DNA of 64,000 bases from Tridacna crocea (taxonomy: Eukaryota; Mollusca; Bivalvia; Cardiida; Cardiidae). This document shows positions 43,404 to 55,706 of the stretch, piece after piece (positions within the stretch are counted from its first letter, which is position 1; the number at the start of each line of letters is the position of its first letter). Location: positions 46,702,672-46,766,671 of the forward strand of contig OX031063.1 of the NCBI GenBank assembly GCA_943736015.1, in the 5' to 3' direction. Made by a program: the position numbers and the translations under genes. The notes below the pieces were generated by a model, which worked only from the letters and a program-made list of their open reading frames with translations, did not search any database and was not told where the DNA came from.

Positions 43404-43728
43404 GCAAATGTCTGAATGTCCCGTTTCGCCTGTTACAAGTCATTTGTATAAACTTTGTGATAAATTATCTCAATGTCAGAGGACAGGCTAATCCGAAACG
43501 ACGCTTTCCGTTTCTTTGTGATTTTCTGCTTTACGCAAGTCTACTATAAGACAAAATCTAATATAGTCGCAAAGTGTCTTCTCGGATCAGCCTGCGCGCC
43601 ATGCGCAGTCTGATCCGAGAAGACACTTTACGCAAATGTCCGAATGCCACTTTTCTCGTGTTGCAAGCCATATAGTTTGGGATCCTTAAAGTCCATATTG
43701 TGTATCTTACAGTCTCATACAGATGATT

Positions 43729-44785
43729 GGGAAGCAGTGTTACAACGCATTTTGTAATAAACCTGCAAAATGTAATAAGTATTACAAAGTGCGTTGTTAT
43801 TACATGAAACATAATAAAAAAAATTATGCAACGCGGTATGTAATAAACTTGCAAAATGTAATAAATATGATAATGAACTTGAAAAAAATATTCCATCTGT
43901 GCAAATATGATCGAATTTATTAAGCTTATGACAAATCCTTAATCAGTCAGTTTTTTGTCTTTCTATCAAAAAGTTTAGAACTAGGGTCCTGGGATAAAAG
44001 ATTATTACAAATTCCAGGTCTATTACAAAATGCTTCGTGAAAACATTTATAACAATTTATGCAATTGCAACACATTTTGTAATAATTCTAAATCATGACT
44101 GAGAGTAGATTTTCTTGTTTTGATCATACATGTAACTACTTAATGTGATAATGAATGAAAAAAATCCGTGTGTGTAAATGTGAACGAAGTTTATAAGTTT
44201 ATGACAAATCCTTAATCAACCAAAGTCTCTGTCTTTCAATAAAAAAATAATAAAAGTGGGGTTCTGGGATAAAAGATTATTACAAATTGTAAGTTTATTA
44301 CAATATGCGTCGTGAAAACAATTATAACAATTCATATAATTGCAACGTATTTTGTAGTAATTCTAAAAGATGATATTAGATATTCTTCATTCGATCATAG
44401 CTAGTATACATGATAGTGAAAGAAAATAAATGTTCAAGGCGTTTTAATGTGATCGAAGATATTAAGCATATGACAAAACCTTAATCTATTAAAGTAAAAA
44501 GAAGTCTGTCCTCCTATTCAACATCTTAGAACTAGGGCCCAGGGAACAAAGATTATTACATTTTGCAAGTTTATTACAAAACGCGTTGCATAATTTTTTG
44601 ATTACATTTCATGTAATCACAACGCATTTTGTAATACTTATTACATATTGCAGGTCTATTACAAAATGCGTTGGAACATGTTACAACGCATTTTGTAATA
44701 AACCTGCAAAATGTAATAAGTATTACAAAGTGCGTTGTTATTACATGAAACATAATAAAAAGTTATGCAACGCGTTTTTAGCAGT
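43729..44785. repeat. AT-rich palindromic/tandem array
   Basis: Units ACAACGCATTTTGTAATAAACC and TGCAAAATGTAATAAGTATT recur in both orientations. 44560-44785 is a long palindrome centred near 44677. Two ~280-bp tandem units (about 43905-44195 and 44196-44480) share CTAGGGTCCTGGGATAAAAG and TTATAACAATT. Confidence 0.7.
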
Positions 44786-44793
44786 CTATTCAT

Positions 44794-45517
44794 TCATAGT
44801 ATAACACAGCATTCGGTGTCTCGGTTTTGACCATGCCCATAATTGGTCTCGTTATTGTACTCTGCAGTACGGTATGGCCTACTCGAGGTTAAAATTCCGC
44901 TTGAGCGCGAAGGTGCTGCTCTTTCTCCAAACTCTCTCCCTTGATGTATACGTATAACATCATTACCACCGGTGTTTCTTTCGTTCCTCCGCATCTCATT
45001 TTCATAACTTAGTGCTGTAGGGTATCCATAATCAGAAGATGGTAGCGTGCTTCTGACATTCGAGCTTCCAGGCGTGAAGTTCCCTGCATTTGCCGGTCTA
45101 TAAGTTTGGCTCGGGTGATAGATGTGCGTTTCTGCTGTCGAGAATGTAGGAGGGGTTGGTGAATTGTGTAACGTACGTGTCATCGTGGGTGAAGAATTTG
45201 ACGTCGATCTAAAGACGCTCTGTGAACGCCCCTGATTTAACGGTAATTGGGAAGCTGACGAATTTGGTCGACTTGTGGTTTTGTTAGGTTTTCTGTGCCA
45301 TAGCCCACCCGGATCCCCACGAACACGTACACTTTTCCCGTCGTTGACAGACGTGAGTTTGGCCTCAAGAATAAAGCTAATATTTTGGACTCGGATCTGT
45401 TCGCATTTCCCGAGTCTTTCTAACTGTCGAAACACCCATAAACGCCGATTGTCCGCAGTAACCCAGTTACCGTTGTGCAATGCAACCCGTATAACCGGAA
45501 TTTCCTCTATACTGCAT
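44794..45517 (-). CDS. Last exon of a DNRRLW-domain protein with C-terminal CaaX box
   Basis: The exon begins after TTTTCCTTCAG at 45518 with a split codon and stays open 241 codons to TGA at 44794. It starts CSIEEIPVIRVALHNGNWV, then TADNRRLWVFRQLERLGKC, a compact module I recognise from uncharacterised eukaryotic proteins (IP.I.V...G...DNRRLW). A ParB/sulfiredoxin-like fold is possible but unproven. After a GDPGG turn comes ~150 residues of Ser/Thr/Pro/Asn-rich disorder. The protein ends ECCVIL: Cys-Val-Ile-Leu is a CaaX box whose final Leu favours geranylgeranylation, with an adjacent Cys that could be acylated, suggesting membrane anchoring. Upstream exons to the right were not found within the window; their distance is unknown. 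Confidence 0.7.
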
Positions 45518-45639
45518 CTGAAGGAAAAACAGCAAAAGACCGGAATATGATTAAAATAAGTTGATGGCCACAGACAGCCTAACACTTTCAATAGAGCAGC
45601 AGTAGCAGGTATGTGTTTCGTTCTCTACAACAATTTATT

Positions 45640-46010
45640 TGCTTAACGCTTTACCAAACGAAACATTTTTTTGACTGTTCCAAATTGAAAGCAGTTGCAA
45701 GCAATAGAATAAACATTATGCAAAAATTGATGTTTACTCAAGTTTACATGGATATGGGGTTGGATCACAAGTTATGAGAACTTAGAGATCGACCCTCCCC
45801 CTACAATGTAAATATACGAGTCACTTAGTGTTCCCACAACTAATTAGAATACACAAGAAAGAAAGACAGACAGACAAACAGACAGACAGAGATTTTGTCC
45901 ATTTAGCATAATAAAAAAGAAACATCAGAGCAATCCAAAGTATGCCAGTATGAATGTTTGTTTTCAGCAGGGTAGAAAACATTGACAGAAAAAGAGAAGA
46001 TGCTGGTAAC
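45640..46010 (-). repeat. Split TTAA-HP remnant
   Basis: Left part 45644-45735 (TTAACGCTTTACCAAACGAA) and hairpin part 45945-46010 are separated by ~200 bp that includes (GACA)n near 45865-45890. Confidence 0.5.
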
Positions 46011-46787
46011 AAGCCAATAAACTATTTGGAAACATTGAAGCTGACCTCTCCTGGCTTCTTTTGTAAAGAAACCAGCTTGTTTATCTATAAAGAATCATGG
46101 CAGAACAAGCTAACAATACAAATCCAAAAGTGGGTAGTATTACCACCCGGGGTTACCTGATTTAGCACACTCGGAGGGTCCGGGAACTCGGAGGTAAACA
46201 AAAGAGTCACGGTAGAGTAGGCTCGATGTTTATCCTGGTTTATTTTTAAAAGACAAACACTTTCGAATATTAAATAACCATATATGTTAAGTTTAGAAGC
46301 CAAATGATCTATAATCGTCATTGATGTAAGCTTACAGGCCATTTTACAATGAAAAAATTAATCTAAACTGGAAATTTTACTATTTTGAAAATCAATTTCA
46401 ACTCTAACCATCTCCTTGTAGGTTAATGGGTGATTTGTTGCAAAACTTCTGTTAGTGTCTTATATTATAGGGTCTTTTTTAAGGATCTAACACATTTTCA
46501 GTCTCCAGTATGTAAAAAATCAAGTGTTTTATACTAGATGAAAGTGGGAGGTATGGAATTTTTGAGTACGGTAAATCTCGGAGGTATGATATGGTTAACT
46601 CGGAGTATTGTCATATTTATGATATGGTGAACTCGTAGGATCCATATACTGAAGAATGTGCTCGTTTGTCTCTATAACCTAACCAGGCTTTAATTCTACG
46701 AAATAGTGTCCTGTTTATTATAAGCCTCTGAAAATATACCATGTAATACAACCTGTAAGCAAATATCTCATCCATGAAGCGTACGAG

Positions 46788-47014
46788 TTAACACTATTCC
46801 AAACAACAAATTTTAGAATCGTCCAAACTGAAAAATAGTTGCAGATGACAATTTAAACTACATGAATATGACGGAAAGTTTTCCAAACGGGTAGACAACA
46901 CTTGGGGAAAAGGACAAATTGCTTGTTACGAGCAATTTACCCTATTCCCACAGTGTTTTCAAAATGTTCGCACTACAGACATATAAAAAGGAGGGTTTGT
47001 TTGAGAAGTGTTAA
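46788..47014 (-). repeat. TTAA-HP copy, subfamily B
   Basis: TTAACACTATTCCAAACAAC ... GTTTGAGAAGTGTTAA; core GCTTGTTACGAGC. Confidence 0.85.
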
Positions 47015-47079
47015 AACAAAAAAGCTTTGTTAGATGAAATAGCCATTTTTTTCTGTCAATCTAGGGTTACCTTTCGATT

Positions 47080-47990
47080 ATGGAAAATTTTCGTTGTTAT
47101 TACTGTGCTTTCAAAACAAATTGTGTCGACCAACTCCTGCAACATGTATCAATACTACATGAAAATGAAACACTCAAATACAGAGAGCTTTCACGTGATG
47201 AGGCCACTGGAAAATTTAGGTATTATTCTACGTGAGCTAAAAGACAGCAGGAAAACATTAACATCTTCAGACAATTCAAAAATTGTGGTAAAAACTAAAT
47301 CTGTATGTAAAAAATTAAAGTTAAATTCTCCAGTGAAAGAAGCGGAACAGACATCTGAAGATGAAAACTGTGATTCTGTTGACCTGGCTGATAAACTTAA
47401 GAAACTATCCGTTTATGACGAAATTTCAATTTTACTTCGAAAAGTAATAGAAAGTCTTGAAGAGTCAGGTCACCTGGATTCTTATCCTAAGTACAATGAA
47501 CTCTTAGCCTCTGGTAGATTGCCCTTCGATAATATTTGCTCTTTACTCATCCTTGATGTTGTTGAATGGTTTTCAACAGAGAATACATAAAAAATGCGTC
47601 ACAAATTCCCTCAGACAGTGCAGTTTTGGAACATAGGAAGTCGGTTATTTCACGGAAAATTTTTGCGGTTTATGTCTAGACCCAGAAGCTTTGGACAAAC
47701 GCTAGATGGTTCAAGTGAAAAAGGTTGTTTGGACCCTTCCCTATCTAAAAATAAAGTACACACAATCGTCGATGTTCAGCCGGGTATCCGAACTGTCTAA
47801 CAAATCCAAAATCATGCGGAATGCTTTTGTTTTATTCGTCATAAACGTTTTGCAAAAATTGGCGAGAGATCTACATGAGGTATCGTCAGATCGCACGGAA
47901 ATGTGTCAGCTTGTTCATGAAAGAATGTTTGCATAAGAGTTTTGAACGGACAAACAGCCGCAATGAAAATTCTCTATCGGACGTTTAATT
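47080..47990 (+). pseudogene. Decayed C2H2 zinc-finger gene inside the 3.4-kb transposon
   Basis: ATG at 47080 opens 51 codons starting MENFRCYYCAFKTNCVDQLL, with a classical finger C6-x2-C9-x12-H22-x5-H28. The frame stops at TGA 47233. The continuation lies in another frame (LRELKDSRKTL ... LPFDNICSLLILDVVEWFST), stops at TAA 47588, and resumes in that same frame (MRHKFPQTVQFWNIGSRLF, GKFLRFMSRP). After a further stop near 47800, shifted pieces read LQKLARDLHEVSSDRTE and LNGQTAAMKILYRTF. At least one frameshift and two stops, so it is a relic. I recall similar LFHGKFLRFM proteins as common unnamed ORFs in marine invertebrates, but cannot name the family. Confidence 0.65.
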
Positions 47991-48025
47991 CACGGTAAAG
48001 CTCTCTTCCCAAGCTACCACTTTTA

Positions 48026-48254
48026 TTAACCCTTTCCCAAACAAGCCCTGGTTTTTACGCGTCTGGAATAGTAGCCTTTTGAAAACATTGTGGAAAAAGG
48101 AGAAAATGCTGGTAACTAGCATTTTCTCCTTTTCCCACAATGTTTTCTACCCTATCATAGACAGAAATCACCTTTTCAGCAAGAGTTGAATTGTCGTCGG
48201 CAAATGCTTTCAATTTTGTCTAGTCCAAAAATTTGTCGTTTGGGAAAGGGCTAA
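48026..48254 (+). repeat. TTAA-HP copy
   Basis: TTAACCCTTTCCCAAACAAGC ... GTTTGGGAAAGGGCTAA; the right TTAA has mutated to CTAA. Confidence 0.88.
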
Positions 48255-48319
48255 GGGACTAGCCCTAAATTACCCCATTCAAAAGTATAAAAGTCTTAAC
48301 TAAGTACAAGGTTGTCCGG

Positions 48320-48625
48320 GGAAAACATGTCGAGCCCGCGTGACTTTGAGCCTACGTGAAAAAATAAATATTTCAAATGGCACATCTACTCATGATGGAG
48401 AACAATTGTGTAAATTTATATTGAAGTTCATCCAAAATTGTAGGAGTTATGGTCCGGACAAAAATTTGATCTTTAAGTGTGACCTTGACCTTGGGCCTAC
48501 CTGAACGAATGCTTCAAATGGCACATCCACACGTGATGGAGAACAACTGTGTCAAATTATTTTGAAATCCATCCACAATTGTAGAAGTTATGATTCGGAC
48601 GGACGGACGGACGCAGGGACGCACG
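48320..48625. repeat. Dispersed repeat with two internal units and GTGACCTTGACCTTG
   Basis: Two ~150-bp units share CAAATGGCACATC, TGATGGAGAACAA and ATCCA-AATTGTAG-AGTTATG. Between them is GTGACCTTGACCTTGGG. It ends in (GGAC)n at 48598-48613. Confidence 0.7.
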
Positions 48626-49641
48626 CACACACTGAACTGTCATTATACATTACAATAGACGTCTAGGCAATATACAACAATTTTACAGCTTTGAAAGTGA
48701 CAAATTTTCAGTTAATTTTTAACCACAAATGAAGTTTTAGCCTGTAGACTAGAACAGCCTCTGTGAGCGGTTCTGACAGGTACACAAAGCCGTAATTAAG
48801 AGCAAAAATATGAAATAGTAATGTACATTACAGTTTAACAAAGGTGGGATTCGAGGCTGTCTACATAAAAAAGACGAAGTATTCTGTCGGTTACTCATCT
48901 ACTTTCATTGCATACATTGAAAACTTACCTTTCCTTAATACCTACCTCTGCCTACCTACCTACCGAGACATTCAGATAATCTCACATTAACATTTTCAAA
49001 AACAACCAGCTCTTCGAAAAGTTAAAACCTCCGAGTTTCCAAACCCATACCTCCGAGTTCACAAAATTACATTTAGAAATTACTCCGAGAATTCCCGTAT
49101 TAAATTTTGTGACACATCGTTAATGTTTTTATTTATAGAAAGATTATCCTTATACATGAGTGCGCGATGACACCTAAGATCTGTAGTAAAAAGACTGGAT
49201 TTTGATTTAAAGATGGCAGTTTGTTGCTAAAATGGTATATTCGTTCAATATTAACCAGTGAAGTCGAATAATCTCGTCGCACAAACATAATTCCGAGTTC
49301 AAAATAGTATATTATCTTTAAGTGACCACATAATAAGAAACGATGATCATAAACTATTTCATTATTATGTTGGCCAATAACCTACTACACCAATAATATC
49401 CGATAATACTTTAACATCATATTATAAATGATTTAATTCAGACCCTAGTCTACCGTGACTATTTTTGTTTACCTCCGAGTTCCCGGACCCTCCGAGTGTG
49501 CTAAATCAGGTAACCCCGGGTGATTACTCTCAGATGATAATTTAAGCCTTTGTTGACATACACAACATTACAAAACAAACACATAAAAGGTAAGACAGGT
49601 AAAAATACATCGCTTCATTACATAGACAGTAAAGCGGGTAT

Positions 49642-49870
49642 TTAACCCTTTACTCCGTAAGGCATTTCTATGGTATCTCTGATTGACCATAAATAAGAGC
49701 AAGGATAACGCCGTTTCTTATGTGTATATGACACCTTTTGGTAGTGTAGAAATCATTGTGGCAAAAGGTGAAATTGCTCGTGACGAGCAATTTCACCTTT
49801 TGCCCCAATGTTTTCCAAGGGCTCCTACAAGCAATTCGTAGAGATGAGTATCAATGGAGTAAAGGGTTAA
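49642..49870 (-). repeat. TTAA-HP copy, subfamily C
   Basis: TTAACCCTTTACTCCGTAAGG ... ATGGAGTAAAGGGTTAA; stem GGCAAAAGGTGAAATTGCTC with core GTGACGAGC. It is the inverse-orientation relative of 7965-8192. Confidence 0.9.
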
Positions 49871-49874
49871 GCTG

Positions 49875-51200
49875 GGAGGAATACCTGTTTCCCCTATAAT
49901 TATGAAGTCAGTCGACCCTAAAAAGACACTGCTGTCGTCTGAGAGTAATAGTAGCTTTATTTCCCACTTGTACATACAACTACATTGTGATTACAACATC
50001 ATAACAATAACACAATATACGTGAAAAAATATGGAGAAAGATATGTATCAATTCATACATTGTAGAGAAAATAGACAAAATATAGAAAATTATAGGTAAA
50101 TCGTCGCAATCGGTGCTACGGAGGAATGTGAGATTTTATATTAAACGTTATTGGTCGCCCGGCAGAAGCCGGCAACCTTATATTTAATACAGTCGGGAAG
50201 AGATGTTGATGGAGAGTGTAGGTACTTCCGGTTGAAATCTTTCATCATATTCGCCAGGTTTATATTGGTAAAATAGGTGTGAATGTTTGTGAAATTGTTG
50301 TGTGGGGTTTTCATCACCTTTTTTTGAAGCTGTTGACTTGTTTTGAACCCGATAAAGAATCGTGAAAGAATTATTAACGGTCTGGTGCATAATGTTTTAT
50401 GAAACAATTAATGTTCTGGTGCAGAATGCATCTATGTTTTACGCAAATGAACTCGTTCAGTCACATGAACTTAGGAACCAATGGAAATGCAAAACTGCGC
50501 CTACTGTTTACCGATAGGTCTAAAGAGCGCAATGGAAATATTATTGAGCAATGGGCGCAATGGAAAAGAAAGTAAAGTGGAAATACATTATGTCTGTGTT
50601 ATTAAATAGAATAACAACAATGATTTAAAACGTGGTTTTTTTTTTTTCAACCTATTAAAGGTGCATAATTATACAAGTAAAAACCAAAAATTACTTTTTG
50701 TACGGCTGAAAAAAATGCGCTTAGTGGTGATATTTTTTTATGCAGGTATTCCCAGATTGTACCCAAACTGTTACACGTCTTTAATGTATTTTCTTATGGG
50801 TAGTTAATTGAAGAAATTTATTGGAATTTCTTTATGCTTATAAGTACAAATGTTAACACCTTTTTAATTTCCTTTGTGCGGGACTGGTGCAATGAAAAAG
50901 AAAGTTCGCAATGGAAATATATTATATATTTGTTGTAAAGTAACTATGTATGATTTCAAACGTGTGTATTTGTACTCATATATCTTTTATAGGGTATATC
51001 TACAGGAATATTGAAAAATAAAGTTTTTACCGTCAAAAAAAGTATATATACATTTGTAGCAATGTATTCCTCTTTAAGCAGGTAATCTCGGAAGGGGAAA
51101 TGGAAAATTTACCAAGTTCGAACAAGTACAATATAATGTACCCAGAACAGGTCTTAAAGTCCAGATTGAGTTTTAAAATGGATAATGACTTGATTTAAAT
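49875..51200. repeat. Stretch with GCGCAATGGAAA dispersed repeats, no gene seen
   Basis: CGCAATGGAAA units occur near 50527, 50558 and 50910. The flanks at 50900-51060 match both sides of the insertion at 56456-57073. Confidence 0.5.
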
Positions 51201-51204
51201 ATCA

Positions 51205-51427
51205 GTTTACATACATTAGACTGCATGAATCTAGGATCACACTGCAATTTTGGTAAGTCTGATCTTGGTCTACACCGTCCTCAGATATTTCACTGAAGGC
51301 TTTAGTTACATTTATCAGTTTACATACATTAGACTGCGTGAATCTAGGATCAGACTACAATATTGGTAAGTCTGATCTTGGTCTACACCGTCCTCAGATA
51401 TGTCACTGACTGGCTTTGGTTACATTT
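51205..51427. repeat. Tandem pair of ~108-bp GATCAGAC units
   Basis: ATCAGTTTACATACATTAGAC ... TCTGATCTTGGTCTACACCG ... GGTTACATTT occurs twice in a row; a third related unit is at 51535-51608. Confidence 0.75.
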
Positions 51428-51534
51428 AATTTACATGCCAGCTTACATGTTTAGCAATATCCGTAATTATTACTAATTTTGTCAGAATATATATGAATAC
51501 ATATACATGTACATGTACGTAGTTAAGCATGTTG

Positions 51535-51608
51535 ATCAGTGTATTGGACTGTGTAGATCTAAGATCAGGCTGCAATTCTGGTAAGACTGATCTTGATCTA
51601 CACTGTCC
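51535..51608. repeat. GATCAGAC palindromic repeat
   Basis: GGACTGTGTAGATCTAAGATC pairs with GATCTTGATCTACACTGTCC. Confidence 0.65.
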
Positions 51609-53748
51609 CGAAAACTTCAACAGAATTTGGTGGCACTTATCAGATACATGTATATGTTTAAATCTTTCGCATTTGTTTAATTGTATCAAATTAATGTACA
51701 TGAAAACTTTTTTTTTTTTAAATTCAGTAGTTCGAAACGTTATCAGACTTTCCTTGTATTTATGTAAATGAAAACATTTGAGGAAAGAAAAGCTGAAGAT
51801 GGAGTAGTTCGAACCGTTAATTTTTCAGACTTTGTGGATTAGCGATCAGACTGCGCACTGCGTGCTGTCTGATCCTGATGCACAGGGTTTGGAATACCAT
51901 TTTTAGGCGTGTTCAGCAGCAGATAGTTTTGGGAATGTATGAATTCTTGTATGTCAAATGTTTTTGGTTTTTCAGCGTAACCAACGTAATTTGTATTTAT
52001 CTTTTCTATTATTCCTTCGGAAAACACGAAGTATTTCATGTAATGCCGACACACACTTATTTTTTCCAAATTATACTGACATGCATGCATTTTTGTCTTT
52101 TCTAATCTCGTGCATATCTTCTTAAACTCTATTTTGTATTGGCTATAAATATGTTGTATTTTACGTCATAATAAAGATCATGTGTTAAGTTATAAATTAT
52201 AAGTTAAATAAACTGATACTTTTTTCCCAAGACCTATTAGTCCGGTCTGTTAGTTCAAAAATGTTTACCAGCCGGACGAAAGTGTGAAAATTTTATATGA
52301 TGTAAACAATACGTTTCTAAAACGAAAAAAAAGGGGTGTGCCCGATTTTAAGGCCCTAGATCAATTTTTATTGCGATTTGAAATTCGGATAACTGTACTG
52401 TCCGAATACTCTTCCTTCGTAGAACAATAATTTATTTGTTTCCCGTTTAGTCACAATGTATGATCGACAAAAAATGGAGTTCCAGAAGTATTTTGCCATT
52501 TTAAAGGCACTGCTGGATTTTGGGATTGGTTTTATGAATATTCTATATGTCTTTCGTATAGATCTGTGTGTTCATCTGTCCGTCCATTTGCCTGTCATTT
52601 GCTTGCACTTTACATTCTTAATTAGAACTGACTTTGAATTTCGCGTATAGGATTGCTTTGAATTTGGTCGTTCGGCAGAACAAACCAAATTGCCTTCAGA
52701 TTTCAGCATACAATGCAATAGACGATTTGCCGATTACATTTGATATATCATATACGTATTTTCTTTTTATTCAAAGGATTTTTTTCAAGGACAAATGCCG
52801 CGCCTGTGTGTCCCGTTCGCAAACCCTTCAAATTTGGACAAATTCACAACTGAAAAGAAAACGACATAGCAAGAAATCTAGAGGAAATCAATTCTAACAC
52901 AATTTAGTAATATTTCGTGATATTGCTTTTGAAACAAATAATCATGAACAGACAAAATATGCATTTTATGAGATCGTATTGAAATAAAGAGCATATAGAG
53001 ACTAAAAATGAACCCTCTGTAACCTGTGTATAATTCAAAATCCCGTCACCACACGGTAAATTAATATGAAACAAAAGATACGAAGAGTCAGTTTAATGTG
53101 ACACATGTTTGTAAATCTGTAAGAAGACAGTACATTACAACTCTTCTAAAGGTCACCCACCCTGCAGTGCGATACCGAGATCAAAGGAACAACGAGTTAA
53201 CCCTTTACCCATTTTTCACATCTTTAAATGCTCAAAATGAAGTTTGAATAAATACTTTGTGAAAACGGTAAGGAAGGTTTGAAATTTGGTCTGAAGCCAC
53301 GTTTTTCTTGTTCATGATCTATAACATAAAGTTATTCATCAATAGGAACATGCCTGAAAACGCAACAATGATGGTTTGATAATAGTGCTATAATATCAGT
53401 AAATGGATTGTCCCTGTCTTTCTGAAGACACTGGACAGCTATTTTACCTTTTACCAAAGTATTCCGAGTTTTGGCGATCCGGAAAAAAAGGGGCACACGT
53501 GCTGATTTTGCCCACTTTATGTTATTTGTCTCACTTCCTCAACCTTAACACTCCCACCCCCCGCAAAAAAAGTAATCACTATAAAAAACATCTGTGAAAA
53601 ATGTATTTTCAAAGTGTGAGAAAAAATATTGGGAAAAAAAGGAATCTTTCTCCAGCTTCAACAATATCACGTATGTTTTACTTTTTCAAGGAAAATTACA
53701 ACCACTTGAATCACCTAAATTCTATCGTCTCCATATGCTGGGTGTAGG

Positions 53749-54190
53749 ACAAAAACCCAATGGGACAAAAGCCCACCGGACAAAAGCCCGCTGGGCTAAC
53801 AGCCCATTGGGACGATAGCCCAATAGAACTTTTAGTTCTAATCATGAATGGAATTAATAAGTTTCGTATATATTATGTGACCTGTCTCTACAAAAAGTAG
53901 AAAACATTATGTGAAAAGCAGAAAATGCCGATAAGCAGCATTTTCTTCTTCTTTCACATGGTTGTTATAAGAATGGAAAATGTTGCAGAGAATTAAACAT
54001 TGAGAAGAAAGAAAAGCAATTTGATCATTCTTATCATTAAATCTCTGTGTTTTTTCTACTAAAATTGTTAAAAAATTATTTTTTTATACACTTTTTTTTT
54101 AATAAGCAGTGGGCATTTGTCCTCCCTGTCAAAATTAGCAGTGAGCTTTTGCACAGTGGGCTTTTGTCCAGTGGACTTTTGCCCGTCCCC
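53749..54190. mobile_element. MITE with GGACAAAAGCCC inverted ends
   Basis: AATGGGACAAAAGCCCACCGG ... at the left, and inverse GGGCTTTTGTCCAGTGGAC at the right. The ends are themselves built of short GGACAAAAGCCC repeats. Confidence 0.6.
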
Positions 54191-54288
54191 CATATGCTAA
54201 GTATATGGACGTCCTCGGGTGAAAACATCACCGTAACTATTTAAAACCCTATTCCGCGTAACACAAGCTTTTCACGACCCTGAGAAAT

Positions 54289-54932
54289 ATAGTTTTTAAA
54301 AATGTTGTAGAAAAGTGATAAAGTTCTAGTAACCACCCTTTTCTTCTTTTCCATTTGCTATCCTTCTTACAAACAATTTCATTTTTGTCAAGTCACATTC
54401 AAATTGTTGTCTTCAAACGTTTGCAATTTGGGCAAGTCTCAAATTTTCGTTTTGTAAAGAAATAATGAAGATTCAGTATTGCAAGAAATTGGTGAAAAGG
54501 GGAAAAAATAACATTAATATAACTGCAATAGAACTTTCCAATTTTTATGTCTCATTGATCAACTAATGTTTGCCGAATTCCGTGGCTAAGTTTTTTAACG
54601 TACTGGCTCGATAGTTTTTAAAAATGTTGTAGAAAAATGATAAAGTTCTGGTAACCACCTTTTTTTTCTTTTCCATTTGCTATCCTTCTTACAAACAATT
54701 TCATTTTTTTCATGTCACATTCAAATTGTTGTCTTCAAACGTTTGCAATTTGGGCAAGTCTCAAATTTTCGTTTGGTAAAGAAATAATGAAGATTCAGTA
54801 TTGCAAGAAATTGGGGAAAAGGGGAAAAAATAACATTAATATAACTGCAACCGAACTTTCCAATTTTTATGTCTCATTGATCAACCAATGTTTGCCGAAT
54901 TCCGTGGCTAAGTTTTTTAACGTACTGGCTCG
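54289..54932. repeat. 322-bp tandem duplication
   Basis: 54289-54610 and 54611-54932 are near-identical, each starting ATAGTTTTTAAAAATGTTG and ending TAACGTACTGGCTCG. Each contains a degenerate TTAA-HP piece. Confidence 0.85.
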
Positions 54933-55639
54933 AAATCCAGGAATCGGTGGTTTGATTTATGTAAACCATTAAAGTAATAATTTTTGTTTTTAAAAAAAAG
55001 TTCCAGTATCTGCAAATAGACAGAGACAGTTTATTTACCCAAAACTGGGATATCATACATTTTCAATTTTACAGCGGAAATCCTGACTTTGAAATAATAT
55101 TTTAAATCTCTATAGCTGCATTTTTGTCATGCTCCTGTTTGAACTACCTTATAAATTAACTATCGTAATAACAAAATTCAATTCAAATCTCAAACCTCGC
55201 ATTCCTTCTAGAAAAAAACAGAAGTTCGAACACCGACTAACAAAGACATGTCATAATTAAGTGTTTATCCCGTTCAGCCTTACGTTGATATCACTTGTAA
55301 AGGTTTGGAATGGTTAAAATCTGTTACAGAGGATAAGTCTGTTCTAATTACTGACCCTAAAAGATGTATTTTTCTGCCCGAACATTTTTTTTTTTGTTGT
55401 TTTCAAATGCATTATTATGTAACCTGATTTAACCGGTCCCAGTTTAACTGTATATTTGAACTTATTTCTTTCGGAATGGGCTGGGGGATTTGTTTTTCAA
55501 ATTATTAAACCCTATCCTACTGATTAAATGACACTTTAAAGCCGATCCTCACTTTAAAGCTGATCGACACTTTATGGCCGATCCTAAAATCCCAAATGTT
55601 ATTTCAGAGGAATATCTCGAGGAAAAATATCTCCGTATC

Positions 55640-55706
55640 GGACAGTGTAGATGATCTAGGATCAGACTGGACGTTCTTCGTAGTCTGATCTTAGTCTATA
55701 TTGTCG
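55640..55706. repeat. GATCAGAC palindromic repeat
   Basis: GGACAGTGTAGATGATCTAGG pairs with CTTAGTCTATATTGTC around TCAGACT/AGTCTGA. Confidence 0.65.

Larger units (their letters stand above)
46144..49522. mobile_element. 3.4-kb DNA transposon, ~75-bp TIRs, 5-bp TSD
   Basis: The left end CACCCGGGGTTACCTGATTT is the inverse of the right end, and identity extends through CACACTCGGAGGGTCCGG and GTCACGGTAGA. Direct ATTAC flanks it (46139-46143, 49523-49527). The subterminal regions hold repeats of AACTCGGAGGTA: near 46180, 46575 and 46600 on the left, inverted near 49030, 49053, 49080 and 49290 on the right. These look like transposase-binding motifs. The superfamily is not assigned. It contains a decayed C2H2 gene and two TTAA-HP copies. 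Confidence 0.82.

Noticed and set aside
47027..47225. ORF beginning at 47027 as the true start of the zinc-finger gene
   Set aside because: The overlapping frame from 47080 has a perfect C2H2 finger; the 47027 reading lacks any motif until after the frameshift.
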